Source: an uncultured Caryophanales bacterium (GTDB taxonomy: Bacteria; Bacillota_I; Bacilli_A; RF39; UBA660). From it: a stretch of 64,000 nt of DNA. Location of the stretch: positions 31,624 through 95,623 of the forward strand of contig CANOYR010000004.1 in assembly GCA_947571655.1 (NCBI GenBank), in the 5' to 3' direction. Every line of letters starts with the position of its first letter. Within the stretch, counting starts at the first letter, position 1. The notes beneath the pieces are model-generated. The model was not told the origin of the DNA and made no database searches. It worked only from the letters and a program-made list of their open reading frames with translations. The translations under genes and the position numbers were made by a program. This document shows, in pieces, positions 1 through 8,195 of this stretch.

Positions 1-235
1 TTGTTTCTATTCCAGAAAAAGCACCTTCTAAAGATTTGGAGAAAACAGAGGTGTTAAATGTTGTTTCTATTCCAGAAAAAGCACCTTCTAAAGATTTAGA
101 GAAAACAGAAATGTTAAATGTTGTTTCTATTCCAGAAAAAGCACTTTCTAAAGATTTAGAGAAAACAGAAGTGTTAAATGTTGTTTCTATTCCAGAGAAA
201 CCACCTTCTAAAGATTTAGAGAAAACAGAAGTTTT
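1..235 (+). repeat. Four tandem 60-bp repeats, in frame
   Basis: The first 235 bases are four near-identical 60-bp units starting at 1, 61, 121 and 181, differing by a few substitutions. The period is a multiple of three, so each unit encodes 20 residues of the overlapping gene (pattern VSIPEKAPSKDLEKTEVLNV). The first unit is cut by the window edge, so more copies may lie upstream. Such arrays change copy number by slippage or recombination. Confidence 0.95.
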
Positions 236-458
236 AGAACTTAATTTTAATAAGATTATGAATGAGCCAACTAAAATTTTTCAGTCAGAAAATGAAAGTC
301 GTTCTGTTAAGCCAGCGGTTTTATCTATTAATAGTGAAGATATTCATGTAAAAGGGGATTCTAATATGGATGATACTACTTCTTTGCCACAGAAAGTGAA
401 AAAAACTACAGTTATTGACTTTGGATCTACAAGTAATGTAAAGGCTCACAGAGAATAG
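3..458 (+). CDS. C-terminal part of a repeat-containing protein (5' end outside window)
   Basis: The frame is open to the left edge, so only the last 151 residues are visible. About 75 residues are 20-residue repeats rich in Lys, Glu, Pro and Ser, followed by a polar tail with no membrane segment, ending in TAG at 456-458. It looks like a low-complexity extended region rather than a folded enzyme. It is followed after about 70 bp by cdaA. A TTG at 36 could act as a start but lies inside a repeat, so the true start is almost certainly upstream. The function is not recognised. Confidence 0.75.
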   Translation, partial: VSIPEKAPSKDLEKTEVLNVVSIPEKAPSKDLEKTEMLNVVSIPEKALSKDLEKTEVLNVVSIPEKPPSKDLEKTEVLELNFNKIMNEPTKIFQSENESRSVKPAVLSINSEDIHVKGDSNMDDTTSLPQKVKKTTVIDFGSTSNVKAHRE

Positions 459-527
459 TTTAGATATGGACTTTACTATTTGTGTTCTTTTTTGTTATAA
501 TAAGGAAGTTAGACGGAGGTAAAACAA

Positions 528-1352
528 ATGACTTTAGATGATATACTAGTAATAGTTAGAAAAATTGTTGATATTTCTTTAGTTTGGTTAATTATTTATT
601 ATATATTAAAAAATATTCGAAATAATGTAAAGTTAACGTTATTGTTTAAGGGTGTTGCACTTATTTTGATTTTGAAGGTCGCTAGTGATTTTTTTGGTTT
701 AACGACAATTGGATTGTTGTTAGAGTATATTATGATGTGGGGACCACTTGCTTTGATTATTATTTTCCAACCAGAAATTAGGAATGTTTTAGAACAATTA
801 GGAAGAACACAACTTTTAGGGCGTCATAAAGTATTAACTGTTGATGAGAGAGAAAGACTTGTTTATGAAATTGTTCAGGCAGTGGATTATCTTAGAAAAG
901 CAAGAATTGGAGCATTGATTGTATTAGAGAGAGATACTAGTTTATCTACCTATATTGATAAAGCAAAACATATTTATGCAGATTTATCTAGTGATTTATT
1001 AATTTCTATTTTCTTTCCTAATAATCCGCTTCATGATGGTGGTGTTGTCATTCAGGGGGATCGAATTAGTTGTGCAGGTGCTGTATTTCCAACGAGTAGT
1101 AGTTCCAAAGTAAATAAGAAATTTGGAACAAGGCATCGTGCTGCACTTGGAATTGTTGAAGAAAGTGATGCAATTAGTGTTGTTGTTAGTGAGGAGACAG
1201 GAAGAGTATCCATTGCAGTCAAGGGAGAATTGTTTTACAATTTATCTTTAGATGATGTAAGAATGATGTTAATTGATGAACTAAGACCAAGGCAAGAGGA
1301 TGAAATGTTAGATGAATTAGATGAGGAAGAGATTTATGAAGAAAATAACTAG
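528..1352 (+). CDS. cdaA: Diadenylate cyclase CdaA
   Basis: Membrane-bound enzyme making cyclic di-AMP from two ATP, the second messenger for potassium, osmotic and cell-wall control. The 274 residues match the usual family length. Three N-terminal membrane helices (about 10-80) precede the DAC domain. The nucleotide-binding signatures are visible: LHDGG (the DGA motif, here Asp170-Gly-Gly172) and GTRHRAALG with Arg202-His-Arg204. The third motif residue is Gly rather than the usual Ala. An AGACGGAGG ribosome site precedes the ATG. The gene overlaps cdaR by 17 bp, the standard cdaA-cdaR operon in which CdaR modulates the cyclase. Confidence 0.97.
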   Translation: MTLDDILVIVRKIVDISLVWLIIYYILKNIRNNVKLTLLFKGVALILILKVASDFFGLTTIGLLLEYIMMWGPLALIIIFQPEIRNVLEQLGRTQLLGRHKVLTVDERERLVYEIVQAVDYLRKARIGALIVLERDTSLSTYIDKAKHIYADLSSDLLISIFFPNNPLHDGGVVIQGDRISCAGAVFPTSSSSKVNKKFGTRHRAALGIVEESDAISVVVSEETGRVSIAVKGELFYNLSLDDVRMMLIDELRPRQEDEMLDELDEEEIYEENN

Positions 1353-2679
1353 TATAATAAGAAAGATTCTATTATTCTTCGATAAATGGCTAATTACACC
1401 AATTACTAAGGGAATTTTGTCATTTACAGATTTTACTAAAAATAATGGAAAAGAATTAGAAAAATTTCTAAATAAAAAACAGACATTAATTATTTTATCT
1501 TTACTTTTTGCTTTTATTATTTTCTTTGTTGTTGATCAGAATACGAATACAATTATTAATAAACAGGCAGAGGTTTTGTATAATCAACCAGTTACTGCAG
1601 AATATAATGCAGAGGCTTATGTAATTGAGGGACTTCCTCAAACAGCAGATATTACGTTAATTGGTTCTAAATCTCAATTATATATTGCTAGGCAATATCC
1701 TAATAACGGAGTTTCTATTGATTTAACTGGTTTAAAGCCAGGAAGTCATAAAGTTAGTCTTAAATATAATCAGAGTCTACCTTCAATTAATTATAAAATT
1801 GATCCTTCTACGGCTACAATTATTATTTATGAAAAAGTACCAGAAACTAGAGAATTAAATTATGATATTCTTCATCAGGATCACTTAGATAAAAAATTAT
1901 CGATTGATGGAGTTGATTTAAGTAGAAACGATGTAATTATTAAGGGAGCAGAGTATAAATTAAAAGAAGTTGCTACTGTAAAGGCTTTAATTGATATTGA
2001 TAATATTAGTAATATTCGTGCTGGAAATATTACTTTATCAGATATTTCTTTAATTGCTTATGATACGAAGGGTCAACCTATTGATGTTGAAATTGTTCCA
2101 GAAACAGTGGAAGCAACTCTTAAGATTGCCTCTCCAAGTAAAGAGGTAGAACTAGAAATTATTCCAATTGGAGAACTAGCTTTTGGAAAATCGATTAAAG
2201 AAATTACTTCTTCTATTCCAAAAGTTACTTTATACGGAGATCAGAAAATTTTGGATACGATTACCAAGCTTCCAGTAGAAATTGATATTAATGAATTAAC
2301 GGAGAGTAAGGATTATAATATTAACTTGAAGAAACCTTCTGGAATTCGAGATATTAGTTCGAAGACTGTAAATATTAAGGTTATACTAGATGACGTTGAT
2401 ACTAAGGAGATTGAAGGAGTTCGAATTACTCCAGTCAATTTATCTTCTACTTTGAAAGCTCAAGGTGTATCTGAGGCAGATATTCAGGCAACGGTTGTAG
2501 TAAAAGGAAGTTCAGAGGTTATTGAAAATTTAGATATATCTACGATTACAGCTACTGTAGATTTAAAAAATTATACTGAAGGTGAATACGATGTGGATGT
2601 TATTGTTACAGGACCAGATGTTCGAGTAAACTATGAATCTAAGACAAAACGTGTACGTATTCGAATTCTTCCAAAATAA
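1336..2679 (+). CDS. cdaR: YbbR-domain regulator of CdaA (CdaR)
   Basis: CdaR-type membrane protein with one N-terminal transmembrane helix (about residues 40-60 of this model) and an extracytoplasmic region of repeated YbbR domains. In the family it binds and regulates CdaA. ATG at 1336 is preferred over ATG at 1321 because GAGGAAGAG sits at a proper distance before it. The coding region begins inside the 3' end of cdaA, so the two are probably translationally coupled. It ends before an A/T-rich hairpin terminator. Length (447 residues) and beta-rich content fit the family. Confidence 0.95.
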   Translation: MKKITSIIRKILLFFDKWLITPITKGILSFTDFTKNNGKELEKFLNKKQTLIILSLLFAFIIFFVVDQNTNTIINKQAEVLYNQPVTAEYNAEAYVIEGLPQTADITLIGSKSQLYIARQYPNNGVSIDLTGLKPGSHKVSLKYNQSLPSINYKIDPSTATIIIYEKVPETRELNYDILHQDHLDKKLSIDGVDLSRNDVIIKGAEYKLKEVATVKALIDIDNISNIRAGNITLSDISLIAYDTKGQPIDVEIVPETVEATLKIASPSKEVELEIIPIGELAFGKSIKEITSSIPKVTLYGDQKILDTITKLPVEIDINELTESKDYNINLKKPSGIRDISSKTVNIKVILDDVDTKEIEGVRITPVNLSSTLKAQGVSEADIQATVVVKGSSEVIENLDISTITATVDLKNYTEGEYDVDVIVTGPDVRVNYESKTKRVRIRILPK

Positions 2680-2700
2680 AATAATAAAATAATAAAATAA

Positions 2701-2731
2701 AAAAGTCACTTTTTATAAGTGGCTTTTATAT
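2701..2731. terminator. Bidirectional rho-independent terminator
   Basis: AAAAGTCAC and GTGGCTTTT flank a short AT loop, with A runs on one side and T runs on the other. It lies between the convergent cdaR and DUF378 genes, so it can serve both. Confidence 0.75.
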
Positions 2732-2748
2732 TTAAAAAGAAGGGTATA

Positions 2749-2946
2749 TTAGTCATCCCAGTCTTCAAATAATAAACTAATATTGATAATACCAGCAATT
2801 CCAACTAGTACATAAACGATTCTGGTAATTACATTATCTGTTCCAAACATCGTTTCTACTAGATTGAAATCAAAAAGCCCAATTAAGCCCCAATTAACTG
2901 CACCAATAATTGTAAATACTAGACATACTTTTTGTAATGTTTTCAT
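2749..2946 (-). CDS. DUF378 small membrane protein (YuzA-like)
   Basis: A 65-residue protein made of two hydrophobic segments, with the family pattern GAVNWGLIGLFDFNLVE near residues 15-33. DUF378 proteins are small two-helix membrane proteins of unknown function, common in Firmicutes. The ATG is preceded on the minus strand by AAAGGAGGAAAAA, a very good ribosome site. It is transcribed alone, convergent with cdaR and divergent from the lipoprotein gene at 3061. Confidence 0.9.
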   Translation of the reverse strand: MKTLQKVCLVFTIIGAVNWGLIGLFDFNLVETMFGTDNVITRIVYVLVGIAGIINISLLFEDWDD

Positions 2947-3060
2947 TTTTTCCTCCTTTATTAATTTCTAGTATTAGAATAGGCAAAACAAAAAAAATTA
3001 TTCATGAATATCGACTTTTTTAATTCATATAATGAAATGAAAGATAATTGAGGTGATAAA

Positions 3061-4149
3061 GTGAAAAAGAAAATCTTGATATTACTTATTGGAATTTGCT
3101 TTTTCGTAACAGGATGTTTTGGAAATAGCAAAAAGAACATTTTGAAAGATTTTCAAAAAAAATATGATAATCTAAAAGCTTATCAATTGGAAGGAAACTT
3201 AGAAATTTTGAATAATGAAGATGTTTATCAATATGATGTGAAAGTATCTTATCAGAAAAAAGATAAATTTAATGTAAGTTTGAAGAATAAAGCGAATAAT
3301 CATGAGCAAATTATTTTAAAGAATGAGAATGAGGTATATGTGTTAACACCATCGTTAAATAAAAGTTTTAAGTTTCAAAGCGAATGGCCATATAATAATT
3401 CGCAAGTATATTTAATTCAGTCAATTTTAGAAGATATTTTGGATGATGATAAGCGTACGATTACAGAGAATAAAGATAAATATGTTATTGAATCTACAGT
3501 GAATTATCCGAATAACAGGAGATTAGTAAATCAAGTTGTAACTTTGGATCAAGATTTAAATTTAAAAGAGGTTAAGGTAGTAGATGAACAAGGAATTGAG
3601 CAAATGAAAATTACGTTTACGAAAATTGATTTAAATCCAAATATTGATAGTAGTACTTTTGATATTAATAAAATTATGACACAAAGTGTACCAACGCCAA
3701 CACCAAGTCCAAGTGTTTCACCAACTCCTTCTAGTGGAACAAGTACAACATCTCCATCTCCAACACCAAGTCCAAGTGTAACACCAACTCCGACTGCACC
3801 AGCTGGTAGTATTGAAGATACTATTTATCCACTTTACATTCCAACAGGAACTGTTTTAACGAATGAGGAGAAGATTGCAAAAACAGATGGTGAGAGAATA
3901 ATTATGACTTTTGATGGAGAAAAACCGTTCTTGTTGGTTGAAGAAACATCTAGTATTGAAGAAGAATTTTCGATTATTCCTACTTATGGAGAACCTTATT
4001 TATTAGTAGATACAGTAGGTGCATTGACTGATAGTTCTATTTCTTGGAGTAGTAATGGAATTGATTATTATATTGTTTCTGATGTGATGAGTCAAGATGA
4101 GTTAGTGGATATTGCTAGAAGTGTTATGGTAGTTCCAAATTCAAAATAA
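3061..4149 (+). CDS. Lipoprotein with LolA/GerS-like N-terminal domain and DUF4367-like C-terminal domain
   Basis: A lipoprotein signal peptide ends in VTGCFG (lipid-modified Cys about residue 19). Residues about 25-205 alternate strands in the way of LolA/outer-membrane-lipoprotein-sorting or GerS-like folds. Residues about 210-255 are a Pro/Thr/Ser linker (PTPSPSVSPTPS type). The C-terminal 100 residues resemble the DUF4367 domain (ISWSSNGIDYYIVSDV, then SQDELVDIARSVMVV). In spore formers, GerS-like lipoproteins act in cortex lysis or sigma-factor-linked envelope processes, but nothing here fixes the role. Start is GTG after a GAGGTG ribosome site. Confidence 0.75.
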   Translation: MKKKILILLIGICFFVTGCFGNSKKNILKDFQKKYDNLKAYQLEGNLEILNNEDVYQYDVKVSYQKKDKFNVSLKNKANNHEQIILKNENEVYVLTPSLNKSFKFQSEWPYNNSQVYLIQSILEDILDDDKRTITENKDKYVIESTVNYPNNRRLVNQVVTLDQDLNLKEVKVVDEQGIEQMKITFTKIDLNPNIDSSTFDINKIMTQSVPTPTPSPSVSPTPSSGTSTTSPSPTPSPSVTPTPTAPAGSIEDTIYPLYIPTGTVLTNEEKIAKTDGERIIMTFDGEKPFLLVEETSSIEEEFSIIPTYGEPYLLVDTVGALTDSSISWSSNGIDYYIVSDVMSQDELVDIARSVMVVPNSK

Positions 4150-4156
4150 TAAAAAA

Positions 4157-4190
4157 ACAATGTGTTTGTTTTGATACACATTGTTTTTTA
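4157..4190. terminator. Bidirectional terminator between convergent genes
   Basis: ACAATGTGT and ACACATTGT form a 9-bp stem with A-rich and T-rich flanks. It separates the lipoprotein gene from the convergent surface-protein gene. Confidence 0.85.
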
Positions 4191-6038
4191 TTTGATTTTT
4201 AAATATTTTTTTAATAAAATGAATACAATTATACCTAATAAGATGTCGCTAATTAATGCAACTAAAGTAAAGTAATTGATTTCTTTTGGAGATTGTGTAG
4301 ATTCCTGTTTTTCTCTTTTTGTATAATAAATTTTTATGATGTTTTTTTCTTCATTATCACTAATTGTTAAAGGATAATTTACAGTTTCTGTTAAGACATA
4401 ATTTTCTTTTTCTTTGTCAATATAAGAGCGAATTATTGAATTTTTTTCTGCTTTGGATATAATAGTATCTTTTTTACTGAGTATATTATCATAATAGTAT
4501 TCAATTTTATATTGTTTGAGATCATCAATTATATTTGAGTTTGTTGCTGTTGGTGTTGGTGTTGCTGTTGATGTTGGTGTTGGTGTTGCTGTTGATGTTG
4601 GTTCTTCTTTTTCTTCAATGATATTGATGGTACCAACATAATTGGCTCCCAGATTATTATTATAGATTTCTTTATTAGCAAATTTAATACAATGATAATT
4701 ATGGTCATTTTTTAAATTGGCATATTCAGAAAGTCGGATATAAACCTTATACTCTCCTTCTTTTATTTCGTTTGGCAATGTAATAGAAAAATTTTCTTCT
4801 GTAGTTTTTGTTGATTCCCAATCTGTAGCATTTAGAGATGTTTGAATTTCATAAATTTCATTTTCATTTTCTAAGACAATGGAAACTAGTTTTTCTTTAA
4901 TTAGATTGCTAAATCCTACATTCTCAATTCTTAGTTTTAATTTTAATGGGTCTGTTTTTTTTATTTTGGTTGTTAGATAAGAACTTTTTAAAACAAACCG
5001 ATATCCTAAATGATTTTCTATATACTTATAGGCTGTTTCATTTTTATAAAAGGGGTTTTCTCCCATATAAGGAACATTTTTAAAACTATCAATTACTAGA
5101 TTATTCCAGCTGATATTCAAATAGGTAGTGTGAGTTTGAAATGCTTCTGTTGATAGATATTCTATGGTATTTAGTGGGGTACCTGAAGCATAGTTAGCAG
5201 AAATTTCTCCACCATAAAAGGTATGTTTTGCGTGGTTAGATAGCCATGCAACTTCAATGTTTCTATTTGAAAATGTTCCTAAGTCGCTTTCAGATCCTAG
5301 ATAACCATCATTATAGATTCCAACTTGGTAATCCATTGTTCCTTTTGTTGAAATATCTAAATTTAAAGCTCCTCGATCTATTTTTTTCCATGCTGCATAA
5401 TGTCCAGGTGTTCTTAAGGAAATTTTAATTTTTTGATTTGTTTCATTTAATAGTTTGGTAGTTATTAGAGAAATATTTTCATAATTACTAATAGTACTTC
5501 CATGTAATTCTCCCCACAATCCTAAAAATCCCATTTCAATAGTAGAAATTACATCTTCATATTCTATAAGAATTTTTCCAAGTTGTTCTAAATGTTTTAG
5601 AATCATCTCTATTGCAGGTTCTTTATTTGGTTGTCCATAAAAATTATCATAGGAGAATCTTATAATAACGGAGGAATTATTGTTTCTGATATTTTCAAAT
5701 GTTTTTTTAATTGCATTTAGTGCATCTTCTGTGATTTCTATGTCTTCTTGGTTATTGTGTTTTCTTGAAAATGTAGCAATTCCTATTCTTAAATGAATTA
5801 GATTTCCTTTTGGATTTATCGCTTGGTTTCCTTCTTGCTTTAAATTATAACCAACAGGATTATAAAATCCTCTTTCTGGGTTTGTTAGTGTATCCAAGCT
5901 TTCGGAGTAATCAATTGAATCTATATATTGAAAAGAAGCTTCTTTCTCTGTAATAGAGAGACTACTTTGAAGTATGAAACATATAATAAAAAGAGTAAGA
6001 ATGAATAGTAAAGCTCCTTTATATTTTTTTGTTATCAT
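4188..6038 (-). CDS. Large cell-surface protein with DUF4874 and DUF4832 domains
   Basis: The N-terminal signal or anchor (LLFILTLFIICFILQSS) is followed by LTNPERGFYNPVG, the start signature of DUF4874, then a TIM-barrel-like region (IIRFSYDN, TIEMGFLGLWGELHG) and a DUF4832 beta-domain. These paired domains occur in secreted carbohydrate-associated proteins of unproven activity. A TATPTPTS repeat linker follows, then a small MucBP-like module and a C-terminal transmembrane helix with a Lys-rich tail. No LPXTG-type motif is visible. Start at 6038 is chosen because AAGGTAGG lies upstream, while 6089 would add a non-signal extension. Function is inferred only as cell-surface glycan related. Confidence 0.8.
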   Translation of the reverse strand: MITKKYKGALLFILTLFIICFILQSSLSITEKEASFQYIDSIDYSESLDTLTNPERGFYNPVGYNLKQEGNQAINPKGNLIHLRIGIATFSRKHNNQEDIEITEDALNAIKKTFENIRNNNSSVIIRFSYDNFYGQPNKEPAIEMILKHLEQLGKILIEYEDVISTIEMGFLGLWGELHGSTISNYENISLITTKLLNETNQKIKISLRTPGHYAAWKKIDRGALNLDISTKGTMDYQVGIYNDGYLGSESDLGTFSNRNIEVAWLSNHAKHTFYGGEISANYASGTPLNTIEYLSTEAFQTHTTYLNISWNNLVIDSFKNVPYMGENPFYKNETAYKYIENHLGYRFVLKSSYLTTKIKKTDPLKLKLRIENVGFSNLIKEKLVSIVLENENEIYEIQTSLNATDWESTKTTEENFSITLPNEIKEGEYKVYIRLSEYANLKNDHNYHCIKFANKEIYNNNLGANYVGTINIIEEKEEPTSTATPTPTSTATPTPTATNSNIIDDLKQYKIEYYYDNILSKKDTIISKAEKNSIIRSYIDKEKENYVLTETVNYPLTISDNEEKNIIKIYYTKREKQESTQSPKEINYFTLVALISDILLGIIVFILLKKYLKIK

Positions 6039-6186
6039 GTTACAACCTACCTTATAATGGTATTTTACTATAAATACTAAAAAAACCAAATAATAATCGA
6101 TTAATTTATGTAAAAAAATTTTAATAAGAATTCGTTGCTTTAAAAAATTAGTTCCAATATTTTTTGTTTATTTTTTATGAGAATTA

Positions 6187-6195
6187 TGTTATAAT
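6187..6195 (+). promoter_or_regulatory. Extended -10 promoter
   Basis: TGTTATAAT is a perfect extended -10 element about 20 bp upstream of the start of the thioredoxin-like gene. No strong -35 is seen, as is usual for extended -10 promoters. Confidence 0.6.
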
Positions 6196-6215
6196 TTTGG
6201 TTATAGGTGATAGTA

Positions 6216-6764
6216 ATGCAGAAAAAAAAGAAACAAAAATTAAATTATGAAAAAAGTTTTAATTCCAATAATGATGAAATTTTAAGAATTATTAAAATAT
6301 TAGTAGGAGTTATTTTATTTTTAGTTTTATTTTATTTTTTGGCAATGTTAATGACAGGTGAAATAAAATTTGGAAATAAAAATCAGAATCAACAGGAAGA
6401 TATCGTTATTCAATATGATGAGATTTTAGCAGGAGAAACTTTTAAAAAGAGTGATCTTGAATATTATGTTTTGTATTTTAACTTTTCAGAGGATATTTCT
6501 TCTACCTATTTAGCTTATAGGAGTAGTTATTTGGAAAAAAGTGAAAAATTTCCGATGTATATGGTAGATTTAGAAAAGGGATTTAATGCTAGCTATGTTC
6601 AGGGAATAGGAGAGGAAGATGAGCAATATCCAGAAACAATTGATGATTTGAAGGTTTCTAATCCAACAATCTTAAAGATTAAAGATAAAAAAGTTGTGGA
6701 AAGAATTGAAGGGAAAGACTCAGTTAAGGAATTTTTGAAAGCAATTTCTAGCGAAGAAAATTAA
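6216..6764 (+). CDS. Membrane-anchored thioredoxin-fold protein lacking CXXC
   Basis: A charged N-terminus and one membrane helix (about residues 32-52) precede an extracytoplasmic domain of about 115 residues. Its end (SNPTILKIKDKKVVERIEG) has the cis-Pro strand and turn typical of thioredoxin folds, but no CXXC pair is present, so disulfide exchange is unlikely. ATG at 6216 follows AGGTGAT at good spacing, whereas GTG at 6207 has none. It stands alone after an extended -10 promoter. The role is unknown, and a redox-inactive chaperone-like or binding function is possible. Confidence 0.7.
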   Translation: MQKKKKQKLNYEKSFNSNNDEILRIIKILVGVILFLVLFYFLAMLMTGEIKFGNKNQNQQEDIVIQYDEILAGETFKKSDLEYYVLYFNFSEDISSTYLAYRSSYLEKSEKFPMYMVDLEKGFNASYVQGIGEEDEQYPETIDDLKVSNPTILKIKDKKVVERIEGKDSVKEFLKAISSEEN

Positions 6765-6783
6765 AATATTTCTTAGAATGATG

Positions 6784-6812
6784 TTGACTATTTTAAATGT
6801 CTATTATATAAT
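6784..6812 (+). promoter_or_regulatory. Promoter of tRNA-Ile
   Basis: TTGACT, 17 bp, TATAAT lies about 75 bp before the tRNA gene, in consensus sigma-A arrangement. Confidence 0.7.
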
Positions 6813-6888
6813 TAAAACGTTCCTGTTGAAATTTATTTGTTTTTCTTAGAAAAATAGTTTAAAATTTAGACAGTGAAACGTTCTAAAT

Positions 6889-6965
<77 letters not shown>

Positions 6966-6975
6966 TTTAGAGTAT

Positions 6976-7003
6976 AAAGATATCCTAGTGGTATCTTTTT
7001 TTG
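6976..7003 (+). terminator. Terminator after tRNA-Ile
   Basis: AAAGATA and TATCTTT stem followed by a T run, directly after the tRNA. Confidence 0.75.
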
Positions 7004-7089
7004 TTCTGATAAAACGTTTTTTTATATTTATATTTGTTAGATTATGTGATATTATATATGGAAAATCAAATTTAGGGGGAGAAAACCAA

Positions 7090-7801
7090 ATGTTTCAATA
7101 CGCAATACGCAAAAGATTTTTTTAAAGCAAAAATAAATCAAAAAAAAGAGTGAAAAAGAAAAAAGAACAAGAGAAAAATGACATCGAAAGAAAATTAAAT
7201 ACAATCACAGAGTATGATCATTTAAAAAAAGAAATCCATGATACCAAAATAGGAATTTCTTCCATCAGTTCTGAAATATTTCTGATTGTATGTTTATTCT
7301 TATCATGTGGTATCCAGGAAGTGATAATCCTAACAGCGATGTTTAGTCTTGGAGCAACAGTTATTTTTTGTCAAAAAGATTTCTTGAGTTAAAAAATGTA
7401 AAAAAGAATTAAAAAACTTTTCTCAAGAAGAAGTTGATGAATTCAGAGAAAATGAAGAAAGCATGAAAGAACTTTATAAAAAGTTAGAAAAAGAAATTAC
7501 TAGTAGCCAAAGGTCTATTGATCAATATGAAAAAGAATTAGGAGAAATTTCAATCGTAGAAAAATTTAAGAATACAAACTCTATGAATTAACCATTTTAT
7601 CAAGCCGATACAGAAAAAGAGTACAATCAGTTGATGAATGTCCAAGTAAAATCTGAGATGTCTTTGACAGAATTCCTGAATGAAAAAGAAAAATATGAAA
7701 CATTTTTTGATAAATTCTTAAATGAAAAAGCAAACTATGGAAATGTACATTTGGAATCAGAAGTAGATACTAACACAAGACAATTTATAAAGAAATACTA
7801 A
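7090..7801 (+). pseudogene. Decayed membrane/coiled-coil protein gene
   Basis: A good ribosome site (AGGGGGAG) and ATG at 7090 open a frame broken by TAA at 7123. The same frame continues from 7150 to 7392 as an 80-residue piece with charged residues and two hydrophobic segments. A frameshift near 7392-7410 is then needed to enter a frame reading FSQEEVDEFRENEESM and onward, interrupted again by TAA at 7589 before a final TAA at 7799-7801. The pieces together would make a protein of about 235 residues with a membrane hairpin and a long Glu/Lys-rich helix. Three lesions argue for a pseudogene rather than sequencing error. The family is not recognised. Confidence 0.7.
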
Positions 7802-7828
7802 TAAAATTATCAGTATAGAAAAAAATAA

Positions 7829-7858
7829 TTGACAAGTAATTAAAAAAACGCATATAAT
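7829..7858 (+). promoter_or_regulatory. Strong promoter of the Asn T-box leader
   Basis: TTGACA, 18 bp, TATAAT: both hexamers match consensus. Transcription would begin just before the T-box stem I. Confidence 0.85.
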
Positions 7859-7860
7859 AA

Positions 7861-8165
7861 TAACAACGACTTAGAAAAAGAAAAGTAGGACTTGAAAAGT
7901 TTTATCTAGCGAGTTAGGTATGGTGGAAGCTAACATAAAAGTCAGTCTGAAGAACACTTTGGAGTTGCTTATTCGAACCTCTTATGGGAAGTAGGGTAAG
8001 TCGGTAAGTAAACCGTTATCGTATTACTAGATTTTGTTAGAAATCGAAAGTGATCATAAATAAAAAAACAGAAATGTTTATGATAAAATGGGTGGCACCG
8101 CGGAAGACTAGTTTCGTCCCATACATGTATCTTCATGTATATGGGATATGACTAGTCTTTTTATA
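7861..8165 (+). promoter_or_regulatory. T-box riboswitch leader, asparagine-specific
   Basis: Stem I features are visible: AGCGAG, then TTAGG...GGTGGAAGCTAAC, then the specifier region GAAGAACACTTTGGAG, in which AAC (Asn) sits before the conserved purine. The T-box GGGTGGCACCGCGG is at 8089-8103, able to pair with the uncharged tRNA CCA end. A long terminator stem (AAGACTAGT with ACTAGTCTT, enclosing a second GTCCCATACATGTAT stem) ends in T residues at about 8163. The Asn specifier agrees with asnS downstream. Uncharged tRNA-Asn should prevent termination and switch on the operon. Confidence 0.92.
8104..8163 (+). terminator. T-box regulated terminator
   Basis: Two-part stem: AAGACTAGT pairs with ACTAGTCTT, and an inner hairpin built from CCCATACATGTAT stacks inside it, ending in TTTTTAT. 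It competes with the antiterminator formed by the T-box sequence. Confidence 0.85.
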
Positions 8166-8195
8166 TTAAAAAATAAAGGAAAGAAGGAAAAAAAT

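Noticed and set aside
1..240. CRISPR-like array
   Set aside because: The units are contiguous 60-bp repeats with no spacers and an open coding frame.
4188..6038. LPXTG-type sorting signal at the C-terminus of the DUF4874/DUF4832 protein
   Set aside because: There is a hydrophobic helix and Lys tail but no LPXTG or NPQTN-type motif before it.
7090..7801. Possible recoding (TAA readthrough plus frameshift) instead of a pseudogene
   Set aside because: TAA is a normal stop everywhere else and three separate lesions are needed.
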